Made by a program: the position numbers and the translations under genes | Notes under the pieces: generated by a model | Seen by the model: only the letters and a program-made list of their open reading frames with translations | Told to the model about the DNA's origin: nothing | Databases searched by the model: none | IMG/VR virus record: IMGVR_UViG_3300036827_000091 | Span: 1 to 64,000 of that record | Reading direction: 5' to 3' (one strand) | From: a virus | DNA: 64,000 nucleotides | Shown here: positions 24,607-31,829 of the stretch, piece after piece | Layout: each line of letters starts with the position of its first letter | Numbering within the stretch: the stretch's first letter is position 1

Positions 24607-24612
24607 TACCCT
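24607..24612 (+). promoter_or_regulatory. -10 TACCCT of leaderless HutC gene promoter
   Basis: TACCCT ends six bases before ATG 24619 and there is no ribosome site, the layout of leaderless actinobacterial messages in which transcription starts at the A of the ATG. Confidence 0.55.
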
Positions 24613-24618
24613 GAGCGC

Positions 24619-25356
24619 ATGATCACATCCGTGAAGTGGCGGCAGATCGCCCGCGACCTGCGTAACCGGATCGCCCGGGGTGAGCTTCGCCCAGGTGACC
24701 CGCTGCCGTCCGAGCGGGAGCTGGAGGCCCGTCACGGAGTCGCCCGCGGCACCGCCCGGGTGGCGCTGCAGCACCTGGTGCAAACCGGCGCGGCGGTGGA
24801 CGGCAGCCCGCGCCGGGTGGCACACGCCGAGCTGCTGACCGTGCATATCACCCGCACCGCGGACCGCACCTCGCCCGGCGAATCGCCTACCCTGGGCGCG
24901 GACTCCTGGCTGGGCGACATGCGGGCGGCCGGGCGAGAGCCCGCCCACGAGCTGGACGTGATCACCCGGCAGGCCAGCCGCGAGCTGGCCCAGCGGCTGG
25001 AAGTAGGCGAAGGCTCAGCGGTGGTGGCCCGGCGGCAGCTGCGGCGCGCCGGCGAGCGCCCGCACAATGAGATCACCTACTGGTACCCGGCGGGCGTGGC
25101 CCGCGGGACTCCGCTGGCTAGCCCGGCCAGCATCATCGAAGGGGCGCTGGCATGGCTGGAAACCAACCGGGGGCAGCTGCTGCACGAGGTGGAGATCACC
25201 GCGAGGATGCCCGGCGAAGACGAGGCGGGCCGGCTGCAGATCCCCGGCGGGGTGCCGGTGGCTGTGGTGTGGCGGACGTCGCGGACCCTGGCCGGGGTGC
25301 CGATGGTGACGTCGATGGCCGTGTACCCTGCGGACCGGACCAGGCTGGCCCTCTGA
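24619..25356 (+). CDS. GntR family regulator, HutC subfamily (KorSA/TraR-like)
   Basis: A 245-residue repressor. The N-terminal winged helix (about residues 5-70) has the GntR signature: RIARGELRPGDPLPSERELEARHGVARGTARVALQ, read in parts. Residues 85-240 form a UTRA ligand domain (an LLHEVEIT-type strand and a VWRTSRT strand). HutC members such as KorSA and TraR repress transfer genes and themselves in Streptomyces plasmids and AICEs. The operators just upstream and the divergent membrane-protein operon fit the same job here. It appears to be translated from a leaderless message. Confidence 0.88.
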   Translation: MITSVKWRQIARDLRNRIARGELRPGDPLPSERELEARHGVARGTARVALQHLVQTGAAVDGSPRRVAHAELLTVHITRTADRTSPGESPTLGADSWLGDMRAAGREPAHELDVITRQASRELAQRLEVGEGSAVVARRQLRRAGERPHNEITYWYPAGVARGTPLASPASIIEGALAWLETNRGQLLHEVEITARMPGEDEAGRLQIPGGVPVAVVWRTSRTLAGVPMVTSMAVYPADRTRLAL

Positions 25357-25453
25357 TCCACGGCGACGCCTCGATGGGGGAGGTGCCGCTGGCCGCGCAT
25401 CACGGCGCTGGCAGCTGGCCGCCGATGGCCCCGGCCGGGGAAGGCTGCGATCG

Positions 25454-25726
25454 CTAGGGCGTGTTTTGCCCCGGAACCGAGGAGCCGGGCGACCTCGCGG
25501 GGGGTGAGCGGCTCCACCGGGTACCGCCGCTTAGGCTTACCCTTCGGTCACGGGGATAGTAACCCTCTAGCTGTGGCTGCCTGCTGTCGTCATCCTCCAG
25601 CAGCGCAGCGGCCCTGTAAGCGGTTTCGCAGTCGGCGGCCTCGCCCACCACCCGGGCAAGCTCACCATCCTGCGGGTCACGGACGACCAGCCAAGGACCC
25701 TCGACCGCGCTGTACCGGCCGCTCAC
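25454..25726 (-). CDS. hypothetical protein
   Basis: A 90-residue protein from GTG 25726, overlapping the previous stop as GTGA. The first 60 residues look folded (VSGRYSAVEGPWLVVRDPQDG, with acidic helix); the last 30 are Ser/Arg/Pro-rich. It converges on the HutC gene across a 97-bp gap that holds only the GC-rich palindrome CCCCGGCCGGGG. Confidence 0.5.
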   Translation of the reverse strand: MSGRYSAVEGPWLVVRDPQDGELARVVGEAADCETAYRAAALLEDDDSRQPQLEGYYPRDRRVSLSGGTRWSRSPPARSPGSSVPGQNTP

Positions 25727-25920
25727 CGGCTGTCCCCGGTATCGGATTGCCCCGGAACCGATACCCACCGCTTGGCGGCAGCCATCTGGGTTTCGTGCTT
25801 CTCGCGGGCCGTCCGGTAATACTCGGCGGCAGGAACGAGGTCGGCCTCCCCGCAGGAGCACACGTACTCATCACACCCGCAGTTGCGGCACACGCCGTCA
25901 TAGTCAGGTGGTCCCGGCAC
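25723..25920 (-). CDS. small zinc-ribbon protein
   Basis: A 65-residue protein. GTG 25920 is six bases after a perfect AGGAGG and is preferred over an ATG farther upstream. CRNCGCDEYVCSCG near the N-terminus provides a four-Cys metal site, followed by an amphipathic helix. It overlaps both neighbours. Related CxxCGC motifs recur in other accessory proteins of this window. Confidence 0.6.
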   Translation of the reverse strand: MPGPPDYDGVCRNCGCDEYVCSCGEADLVPAAEYYRTAREKHETQMAAAKRWVSVPGQSDTGDSR

Positions 25921-26347
25921 TGTCAGCCTCCTGGGTTGTGTTTTTCTCTCCAACCGATACTGACGGGGACGGCTCAGCGGAGTAGATGATCTCCAGCAGG
26001 CAGTAACGCCCCTTCTGCGACCGCAGTTCCCCTAGCAGGTCATGGCCGCCGACGTTGATGTCCTCGTCAGTCCACAGGTAGCCGGTGATCTCCGTATAGG
26101 CGTGCCGGAATGTGGCGTCGCCCGCGCCGAGCAGTTCCCGGAGCGCACCGTCGATCATGTCCTCATCGCTGCGGGGCTCAGCCGCAGTCCAATACCGCAC
26201 CGTCAGATACCGGCCGAACCGGTCCAGATCCCCGCTGATCATTTCAGCCAGTGGCTCATCGCCGGGGTCAAGGAACAAGATGTCCATCCCCTCGCCGCGG
26301 TCATGCTCGGCGAGGGTGCCTCTGTAGCGCCGTGCCTCGTCTGTCAC
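25904..26347 (-). CDS. hypothetical acidic protein
   Basis: A 147-residue acidic protein starting at GTG 26347 (GTGA overlap with the DUF2637 gene). It has alternating helices and strands (MDILFLDPGDEPLAEMISGD; VRYWTAAEPRSDEDMIDG) and looks like a single compact domain. Many such proteins sit beside SpdA-like genes, but I recognise no family. Confidence 0.6.
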   Translation of the reverse strand: MTDEARRYRGTLAEHDRGEGMDILFLDPGDEPLAEMISGDLDRFGRYLTVRYWTAAEPRSDEDMIDGALRELLGAGDATFRHAYTEITGYLWTDEDINVGGHDLLGELRSQKGRYCLLEIIYSAEPSPSVSVGEKNTTQEADSAGTT

Positions 26348-27018
26348 TTGCCGCCCCCGTTCTGCTGGCTGGCCAGGAACACCCGGGCCTGGTGCTGGCT
26401 GATGCCGTGCCGGGCGGCGAACGACCGGCGTCCCATCGGCTTGCGCTTCTGCTCGTCTTGCGCGGCCAGCGCGGCCAGCTGCGCGTACGACGGAACGTCG
26501 TTCGCAGGCTGCCTGCGCGCCTTGCTCTTGCCCGGCTGCCGGGCTGGGCTCGTGCTGAGGCCATCTTCCGTCCCGGGCTCCCGCCCGTCCGTCTTCCCGG
26601 CGTTCAGCTTTGCGATGCCCAGCCCGGTGCCCAGGCTCGCGGCAGCCGCCAGCGGGGCAGCAGCTGCAGCGAGTTTCGCAGCCCATGGCGCGGCAGGGCC
26701 GACGTGGGCTATGTTCCCAGCTAGCGAGGCAAACAGTCCGGCTGCGGTCAGCGCCCACGCCCACACTTTCACGTAAACCTGTTCGTGACGCCTGACCGCG
26801 CTGTACAGGCGAAGCTCGCCCACCACCAGGAACGAGTCGAGCAGCAGGGGGAAGCCAACGGCCACCCAGCCGGGCATCTGCGCCCGCTGGGTGGCGAAGT
26901 CATACAGGCCCCGGTAAGACATGGCCAGCGCGGCGGCCGAGGCTGCCCAGGTGACGATCGCCACCCCGCGGTCCGCCAGCCAGATAGAGTCCCGCTGTTC
27001 TGCCTGCTTGGCTGCCAT
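26344..27018 (-). CDS. DUF2637 membrane protein (SpdA-like)
   Basis: A 224-residue protein. Residues 15-135 hold four hydrophobic helices in the DUF2637 pattern (SYRGLYDFATQ, then GFPLLLDSFLVVGELRLY). DUF2637 is found in actinomycete plasmid and AICE transfer regions. The C-terminal 60 residues are soluble, with a helix-turn-helix-like end (MGRRSFAARHGISQHQARVFL). It supports the reading of this block as a conjugative transfer module. Its leader carries the TGTACTTACA site shared with the divergent gene. Confidence 0.75.
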   Translation of the reverse strand: MAAKQAEQRDSIWLADRGVAIVTWAASAAALAMSYRGLYDFATQRAQMPGWVAVGFPLLLDSFLVVGELRLYSAVRRHEQVYVKVWAWALTAAGLFASLAGNIAHVGPAAPWAAKLAAAAAPLAAAASLGTGLGIAKLNAGKTDGREPGTEDGLSTSPARQPGKSKARRQPANDVPSYAQLAALAAQDEQKRKPMGRRSFAARHGISQHQARVFLASQQNGGGK

Positions 27019-27034
27019 CTGCCTCGCCTCCTGG

Positions 27035-27044
27035 TGTACTTACA
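27035..27044. promoter_or_regulatory. TGTACTTACA operator-like dyad in divergent promoter
   Basis: The decamer TGTACTTACA lies in the 61-bp gap between divergent genes starting at 27018 (-) and 27080 (+). It is one of at least six near-palindromic copies in intergenic DNA of this window and is well placed to control both genes. Confidence 0.55.
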
Positions 27045-27079
27045 TTGGTGAGTGTACGACCACGGAAGGACAGCCCGCC

Positions 27080-27295
27080 ATGACCCAGCCGGACCGGCCC
27101 GTCACCCCCAACCGCAGCGCCGGCCGGATCGAGGACGCCCTGTGGCAGCCGTTCCTGGCCAAAGCCCGCGCCGAGGGCCTGACCAACACCGATGCGTTCC
27201 GGCTGCTGATCCGCGAGTGGACCAGCTCGCCGGATGGCCCTGCCCGCAGGGGGCAGGGCCGCCGGTCACGCTTGCGTGGTGCCCGTCCTGGTTAG
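27080..27295 (+). CDS. small ribbon-helix-helix-like DNA-binding protein
   Basis: A 71-residue protein with a core at residues 12-48 (RIEDALWQPFLAKARAEG, then TNTDAFRLLIREW) that resembles the strand-helix-helix of CopG/RHH proteins, and a basic C-terminal tail. It is the only rightward gene between the HutC gene and 47.7 kb. Its divergent position and the dyad in its promoter suggest an autoregulated repressor. It ends in a four-base convergent overlap with the next gene. Confidence 0.6.
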   Translation: MTQPDRPVTPNRSAGRIEDALWQPFLAKARAEGLTNTDAFRLLIREWTSSPDGPARRGQGRRSRLRGARPG

Positions 27296-27750
27296 CGCGA
27301 TGACGCTCGCCCTGCCTTCAAGGCCGGGTACGGGCAGTAAGTCGAAATCCCAAAGCCCGGCCCCTTCCGCCACTGCTCGCACCCCTGCACCAGAACATAG
27401 GGGCTATAGCATGTGGACCTTGATCGGTCCTTGTACGCCGTTTTGAAATTGCCGTAATTGTAGTGAGCACTGCCGCTAGCCCGGTCCACGCAGCGCGCCC
27501 GCGCTCGTAGCTGCCAGCCGTTTGCATTGATCGTCCACCAGTCCTGGAAGGTTGCGCTTGTCGTTGTCGGGTCGGCCTTCGTCCAGCTGATGCACTCCGT
27601 GGTGGAGCTACACGACTTGCGATTAGGGGCGTGGTTCCGGGCGATCATCGCCCCGTGCCCGGACGCGGTAGCCGGGGCGGCGAACGCCACGGCGGCGACT
27701 AGCAGCACGGCAGCGCCAAGGACGCTGGCCATCCATTTTCTTGCGATCAT
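27292..27750 (-). CDS. secreted Cys-containing protein
   Basis: A 152-residue protein. ATG 27750 begins a clear signal peptide (MIARKWMASVLGAAVLLVAAVAFA, read in parts, cleavage near APATA). The mature part is basic and aromatic with six Cys (KSCSSTTECISW; RCVDR; STCYSPYVLVQGCEQW) that could form disulfides. It lies next to the Ltp-type lipoprotein gene and may act with it at the host surface, perhaps in superinfection exclusion. That link is inference. Confidence 0.72.
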   Translation of the reverse strand: MIARKWMASVLGAAVLLVAAVAFAAPATASGHGAMIARNHAPNRKSCSSTTECISWTKADPTTTSATFQDWWTINANGWQLRARARCVDRASGSAHYNYGNFKTAYKDRSRSTCYSPYVLVQGCEQWRKGPGFGISTYCPYPALKAGRASSR

Positions 27751-27812
27751 GTGCGATCCTTCCTGTAAGCCCGGCTCAGCTGATCGGGCCGGGCGGTCTG
27801 ATGATCCCAGCT

Positions 27813-27842
27813 GGCGGGCGCTCACGGGAACGAGCGCCCGTC
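27813..27842 (-). terminator. stem-loop after lipoprotein gene
   Basis: A perfect 9-bp inverted repeat, CGGGCGCTC (27815-27823) with GAGCGCCCG (27832-27840), extendable with a wobble pair, sits 10-40 bases past the stop of the gene ending at 27852. There is no U-run, as is usual in actinobacterial intrinsic terminators. Confidence 0.5.
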
Positions 27843-27851
27843 AGCCGGGCG

Positions 27852-28355
27852 TCACATTCCCCGCATCGCCGCCCTGGCCCCGTAGCGGGCCTGCGCCGGG
27901 GTGAACTGATTGCCATACGGCGATTCCAGCTGCTGCACCAGGCCGCTGTAGGAGAACCCCTGCCCGTCGCGCAGGTACCCTTTGGCGCTGATCACGGCCT
28001 GCTTGTTCCAGTTGACCCTGATATGCGCCAGCGCCCACGTGGCCAGCCGACGAGAAAACCCTTCCCCGTAGGACGATGTCAGCTGGTCCAGCAGCCCGCG
28101 CCGGGAAAACCCCTGCCCGTCGGACAAGTACGACTTGGCTGAGTCGAGCGCCTGCTGCTGTGCGGTGGTCAGCTTCGGGGCAGCCGGTGCTGTCGTGGCC
28201 GGGGCTGACGTGCACGGCCAGCATTTCGCGGCCGGGGTGACAGCCCTCCCCGAGGCGGCAGGATGGGCGGGCGGCGTGCTGCCCCCGCAGGCTGCCGCGC
28301 CGGCGAGCAAGCCGGTGACGATGGCCGCTGCCGCGGCTTTACGGATGATTCGCAT
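27852..28355 (-). CDS. Ltp-type superinfection exclusion lipoprotein
   Basis: A 167-residue lipoprotein: basic start, hydrophobic run and lipobox Cys23 (GLLAGAAAC), then a Pro/Ala linker. Two tandem Ltp repeats follow (about residues 65-110 and 113-155), each with the AKSYL...GFS..GL..QL.S.YG..F pattern of PF07553. In Streptococcus phage TP-J34 such a prophage lipoprotein blocks DNA injection by related phages, apparently by acting on the tape measure. Expected role: host-surface exclusion of competing phages during lysogeny. Confidence 0.85.
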   Translation of the reverse strand: MRIIRKAAAAAIVTGLLAGAAACGGSTPPAHPAASGRAVTPAAKCWPCTSAPATTAPAAPKLTTAQQQALDSAKSYLSDGQGFSRRGLLDQLTSSYGEGFSRRLATWALAHIRVNWNKQAVISAKGYLRDGQGFSYSGLVQQLESPYGNQFTPAQARYGARAAMRGM

Positions 28356-28391
28356 ATCTGGTCCTTTCCTCTGTCTTGTGTCTTTTGCCTG

Positions 28392-29294
28392 TTAGCTGTA
28401 GTTGCACACGTCGCAGATGTCGTCATGATCACCGGGGGAGCGCGGGTCTTCCCGAGTGCCTGCAGCGCCCGCGTGCTCGGCGGGGGAGTCGGCACCGTAC
28501 GCGGTGTTGATGATCGCGCCGCAGCGCCTGCAGTCGGTCAGCTCGCCGGCCTGCTCCGGGCACCCGCAGCTGCTGCAGGTGCCCGCGCCGCTGCGCGCCA
28601 GCCGCTCGGCCTCGTGCCAGAATGCAGCCGACACCTCGCTGTTGTACTGGGCAGCCAGGTCGTCGCGCAGGTCTGTGCCGTCATGCGGCACCCACCCGGC
28701 GTCAGCCATCAGCTGGTCTTCGGAGTAGTCGCCTGCGAACTCACCGGACAGATCCGGCTCGCGGTAGGCGTCCATGACCTCGGGGTCGCCGTCCTCGATG
28801 CCCTTCAGCACTCGGGCGTACTCCGCCTGCGTCGTGTTGCCGTCGAAAATCCAGCTGGCGGCGGCCTTGCCGTTCTCCTGCGCCTTGGCCCACACCCGGT
28901 GCTCCGGGGTGAATTGGGCGTACGGGTTGCCGTCGGCGTTGTCCTCAGGCATGCGCCCGCCCTGCGGGGCAGATCCTGTGATTTCCCAGCCCTCGTGCTT
29001 GACCGCCCAGTCCACGCTCTGGCTCTGGTGCCCCAGCAGCCAGGCGAAGGCGTCGTTGCTGTTCTTGACCGGATCGTCGCTGTCGAATGTCGCCTGCACA
29101 GCCCCGTCACGCTTGACCTGCACGGCCCCGGCAGTCTCCTGCCTGGTGACCTTCCGCTGCAGCCAGTCGAGGCTGACTGCGCGAGGGAACCTTCCATCCG
29201 GCCGGCGAATCCAGGCTTGCCCGTTGTGGATCTTCTTGACGACGACTTGTGCCCCAGTTGTCAGGGTAAGTGTCTCGCCTTCTCGGATTTCCAT
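28392..29294 (-). CDS. hypothetical protein with C-terminal zinc fingers
   Basis: A 300-residue acidic protein. Residues 1-70 contain a small beta barrel-like segment; the middle is helical with WAKAQENGKAAASWIFDG. The C-terminal 70 residues carry CSSCGCPEQ, CRRCG and a final ICDVCNYS, enough for two zinc sites. It is the first gene behind promoter P1 and is followed 36 bases on by the Ltp gene, which probably shares its message. Function unknown. Confidence 0.65.
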   Translation of the reverse strand: MEIREGETLTLTTGAQVVVKKIHNGQAWIRRPDGRFPRAVSLDWLQRKVTRQETAGAVQVKRDGAVQATFDSDDPVKNSNDAFAWLLGHQSQSVDWAVKHEGWEITGSAPQGGRMPEDNADGNPYAQFTPEHRVWAKAQENGKAAASWIFDGNTTQAEYARVLKGIEDGDPEVMDAYREPDLSGEFAGDYSEDQLMADAGWVPHDGTDLRDDLAAQYNSEVSAAFWHEAERLARSGAGTCSSCGCPEQAGELTDCRRCGAIINTAYGADSPAEHAGAAGTREDPRSPGDHDDICDVCNYS

Positions 29295-29316
29295 GTCCCG
29301 CTCCCTTGCCTGTGCC

Positions 29317-29370
29317 TGTGCTTACAGCTTACCGGCTGGCCTGCATTCTGTCAACAGTGCAGGCCAGCCG
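29317..29370 (-). promoter_or_regulatory. promoter P1 with operator dyad and 13-bp inverted repeat
   Basis: On the minus strand: TTGACA (29354-29349), 17 bp, TAAGCT (29331-29326), overlapping TGTAAGCACA (29326-29317) at the expected start point. A perfect 13-bp inverted repeat (29333-29345 with 29358-29370) flanks the -35. It drives the gene starting at 29294. Confidence 0.82.
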
Positions 29371-29376
29371 CTTAAA

Positions 29377-29616
29377 TCAGGTCGTCACCCACATCAGGTC
29401 GTCTAGGGCACGCCAGTCGCTGCCCAGCTCTAGCAGCTGGCGCGCGGTCAGGCCCTTCTTCTGCGCGCCCTCGAACACCAGCCTCGGCGCGAGGCCGGGG
29501 TGAAGGTGCTGCAGCGCCTGCGCCGCGGCGGCCAGCGCCGACGTCTCGTCGGCGTGCTTCCAGCCCTTGCCGCCCTTGGCGGTCGGCGCGGCCAGCGCTT
29601 CCTCGTAGGTCGTCAT
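29377..29616 (-). CDS. hypothetical helical protein
   Basis: A 79-residue helical protein (MTTYEEALAAPTAKGGKGW) ending seven bases before the P1 inverted repeat. Its ATG 29616 overlaps the upstream stop. It is the third gene of the unit driven by P2. No family recognised. Confidence 0.6.
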   Translation of the reverse strand: MTTYEEALAAPTAKGGKGWKHADETSALAAAAQALQHLHPGLAPRLVFEGAQKKGLTARQLLELGSDWRALDDLMWVTT

Positions 29617-29852
29617 CAGCCCTCAGTCCCTTCAGCCAGCTGGAATACGCCCCCGTCGCCGAAGGTGACAAACCCCTCGGCTCCGGTGTCTTCGCGCCGT
29701 GCCCACACTGCGTTGAGCACCCGGCCGAACAGGTCGGGCGGGGGGAGCGCCCCGGTCCGCAGCACGGTGGTGCGGACGTCGCGGCGGCCCTGGTCACCCA
29801 TCAGGATGACGTCGCCGTTCTTCAGGTCCAGCCCCTTCACGATCTTGCTCAT
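29616..29852 (-). CDS. hypothetical protein
   Basis: A 78-residue protein. ATG 29852 is chosen because it forms an ATGA overlap with the upstream stop; an in-frame ATG at 29867 would extend it by five residues. The sequence (MSKIVKGLDLKNGDVILMGD) looks like a compact beta fold. No family recognised. Confidence 0.6.
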   Translation of the reverse strand: MSKIVKGLDLKNGDVILMGDQGRRDVRTTVLRTGALPPPDLFGRVLNAVWARREDTGAEGFVTFGDGGVFQLAEGTEG

Positions 29853-30199
29853 GACTGCACCGTCCACTCGGACTCGTCGTAGCTGCGGAAACAGCTTGCG
29901 TAGTAGGCGGCCTGGCCCACTTCTTCGCAGTACACGTTGGCGCGCTCGCCTTTGATCCAGGCTTTCATCCCGCGGAACATGATTCGCCGCACCGTGTAGG
30001 TGTCGTTGCCGGCCAGGTCCACGGTCACCTTGTAGCCGGACGACACGGGCAGGATCACCCCGTGGCCGCTGTCGATCACCCGGCCGCCCGAGATGGCCAT
30101 GACGTTCATCCGCCCGATCTGCGCGACCAGCGTGGCTGCGTCACATTCGGCGAACTGCTCGCGGTCTGCCTGCGCCTGGGCTTCGTCGTAAACCTGCAT
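29849..30199 (-). CDS. hypothetical protein, first gene behind P2
   Basis: A 116-residue protein with an N-terminal helix (YDEAQAQADREQFAECD) and a beta-rich body (GVILPVSSGYKVTVDLAGND). GGGAG precedes ATG 30199. It heads a three-gene unit. Function unknown. Confidence 0.62.
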   Translation of the reverse strand: MQVYDEAQAQADREQFAECDAATLVAQIGRMNVMAISGGRVIDSGHGVILPVSSGYKVTVDLAGNDTYTVRRIMFRGMKAWIKGERANVYCEEVGQAAYYASCFRSYDESEWTVQS

Positions 30200-30222
30200 G
30201 TCCCTGTCTCCCTGCCTGTGTC

Positions 30223-30273
30223 TGTGCCTACAGTCTAGTGACTGGCCTGGAATCTGTCAACACCTCAGGCCAG
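30223..30273 (-). promoter_or_regulatory. promoter P2 with operator dyad
   Basis: Minus strand: TTGACA (30260-30255), 17 bp, TAGACT (30237-30232), overlapping TGTAGGCACA (30232-30223). A 7-bp inverted repeat, CTGGCCT with AGGCCAG (30242-30248, 30267-30273), flanks the -35. Confidence 0.8.
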
Positions 30274-30299
30274 CCCCGCTCCGTCAGGTCGTTAGGTCA

Positions 30300-30650
30300 T
30301 TACTGTCCTCGCATTTCAGCCGCCTCGGCGGCACTGGGGACTCGCTGCCCGTACCGGATGCTGGCCGGGTAGAACTCCCAGGTTTCCGGGTCGATCCCGG
30401 TCGCGTGGGACCGGCGCTCCCAAAGGAAGTAGACATCAACCCACCGGTTCCGGTCCTTCTGTACGGCCCTCGCGTCATCGGTGAAATCTGTCCCGGTGGC
30501 CAGCAGCGCGGCCCTGGCCTCAACGGCAAACCGCTTCTGCCGCAGGCCGGTCACTGCGGCCAGGCCGCTGGTGGTATGCCAGACGCCCCAGCCGTGGCAG
30601 TCCTTGCCTATCCGCAGCCCGCCCTCAGTCTCGGGCGCACGGGCGGTCAT
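30300..30650 (-). CDS. hypothetical protein
   Basis: A 116-residue protein starting in an ATGA overlap at 30650. It is aromatic and charged (GWGVWHTTSGLAAVTGLRQK; RWVDVYFLWERRSHA) and looks globular. It is the second gene behind P3. No family recognised. Confidence 0.6.
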   Translation of the reverse strand: MTARAPETEGGLRIGKDCHGWGVWHTTSGLAAVTGLRQKRFAVEARAALLATGTDFTDDARAVQKDRNRWVDVYFLWERRSHATGIDPETWEFYPASIRYGQRVPSAAEAAEMRGQ

Positions 30651-31138
30651 GACTGGCACCCGCAATTCTCGCAGCTCCGGGTCAGGGCATCCCATTCGGC
30701 CTCGATCTGCTCGCGGGTCTTGCCGCACCACTGGCATTTCCTGCCGGGCGTGTAGTGCGGGCCGTCCAGCGGGTAGCTGACGCAGTTCCACCGGGGCGCG
30801 GTGCGGGCAAACAGCTCCGGGTCGGCTGGCCGCAGGTCGGCCCGCTTGATGCCGGTGTAGCCGCCCCAGTACCAGTCGCCGGCGGTGTCCAGGGTGCCGT
30901 AGCGGTGGCCCCGGTGAATCCGGCCGTAGCCTTTGATGCCGAAAATCTCACCGGTCTCGTTGACCACCATGTACTTGCCGGACATGTTGCCTTTGGGGCC
31001 GATGTCCACCTTGGTGTACTTCGGGCCGGGCACCACCTGCACCTGCTCCCACTCCCACTGCGGGCTGGTCGGGTAGCTGGCCTTCAGCCGGGCCTGCGTC
31101 TGCTCCAGCACCGCCTGCGCGAACTCGTTGACGTCCAT
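30647..31138 (-). CDS. hypothetical protein with C-terminal CxxC pairs
   Basis: A 163-residue protein, first behind P3. The N-terminal helix is followed by a Gly/Tyr-rich beta segment (GKYMVVNETGEIFGIKGYGR). The C-terminal 50 residues hold CQWC and a terminal SCENCGCQS, probably a zinc ribbon. The CxxCGC ending is shared with the proteins at 31224-31748 and 34186-34608. Confidence 0.65.
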   Translation of the reverse strand: MDVNEFAQAVLEQTQARLKASYPTSPQWEWEQVQVVPGPKYTKVDIGPKGNMSGKYMVVNETGEIFGIKGYGRIHRGHRYGTLDTAGDWYWGGYTGIKRADLRPADPELFARTAPRWNCVSYPLDGPHYTPGRKCQWCGKTREQIEAEWDALTRSCENCGCQS

Positions 31139-31162
31139 TCCTGTCTCCCTGCCTCGCTGCCT

Positions 31163-31215
31163 TGTGACTACAGTCTACCGGCTGGCCCGCATTCTGTCAA
31201 CACCCCAGGCCAGCC
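31163..31215 (-). promoter_or_regulatory. promoter P3 with operator dyad and inverted repeat
   Basis: Minus strand: TTGACA (31200-31195), 17 bp, TAGACT (31177-31172), overlapping TGTAGTCACA (31172-31163). GGCTGGCC (31180-31187) and GGCCAGCC (31208-31215) flank the -35. Confidence 0.8.
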
Positions 31216-31223
31216 CTGGTCTG

Positions 31224-31748
31224 TTACTGCGGGCACCCACAGTCGCCGCAGTCGGAGGGCACGATCTCCACGTCCCGGGAGAACCCGCCATCGGCGCGCA
31301 GCACCGCCACGTAGGCGCTCGCCGCGCCTGACAGGCCCGTGCCGGACCCGGCGATGACCGCCTTGGCCGGGGCGCGCACCCGGCCGACCTGGTATCCCTT
31401 GGCCGCGTCGGCAGCCTTGCGCCGCTGCGGGTTCTCAGCCTTGGACGGGCTGAACCAACCGGTGAACCGGCCGCTCGGGTTGTCATCGGGCAGCAGGCCC
31501 CACGCCATCCCGTACCGAGTCTCGACCAGCTTGGCGGCCACCAGGTTCCCGGCAGTGTCGAACAGGGCGGGGAATTCGGCCCGCCCGTCGGCGTCAGCCA
31601 GGTCAGCCTTGGCGCGGCACAGCCTGGCGGTGATCCCCGAGGCCCACTGCGACAGGAATCCGTCCGTGTCGCTGCGCTCGAACGAATCGGCGGCGGCCCG
31701 GTCGGCGTCGATTGCTTTAGCCCTGAGCTGGGCTGCGGTTTCGGTCAT
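31224..31748 (-). CDS. hypothetical protein with CxxCGC tail
   Basis: A 174-residue protein. An N-terminal helical half (AAQLRAKAIDADRAAADSFERS) is followed by a mixed fold with FDTAGNLVAAKLVETRYG and GRFTGWFSPSKA. It ends DCGDCGCPQ, the recurring CxxCGC tail. It is a single-gene unit behind P4. Function unknown. Confidence 0.65.
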   Translation of the reverse strand: MTETAAQLRAKAIDADRAAADSFERSDTDGFLSQWASGITARLCRAKADLADADGRAEFPALFDTAGNLVAAKLVETRYGMAWGLLPDDNPSGRFTGWFSPSKAENPQRRKAADAAKGYQVGRVRAPAKAVIAGSGTGLSGAASAYVAVLRADGGFSRDVEIVPSDCGDCGCPQ

Positions 31749-31773
31749 CTGCCTGCTCCCTGCTTGCCTGTTG

Positions 31774-31825
31774 TCTGCTGACAGCTTACAGCCCTGCAGC
31801 GCATTCTGTCAACACTGCAGGGCTG
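31774..31825 (-). promoter_or_regulatory. promoter P4 with 10-bp inverted repeat
   Basis: Minus strand: TTGACA (31812-31807), 18 bp, TAAGCT (31788-31783). The dyad at the start point is degenerate (TGTCAGCAGA). A perfect inverted repeat, CAGCCCTGCA with TGCAGGGCTG (31789-31798, 31816-31825), flanks the -35. Confidence 0.75.
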
Positions 31826-31829
31826 CAGC

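Noticed and set aside
25077-25517. Leftward reading frame opposite the HutC gene, beginning MEPLTPREVARLLG
   Set aside because: The start looks protein-like but most of the frame is antisense to a well-supported regulator domain, and no promoter or ribosome site supports it.
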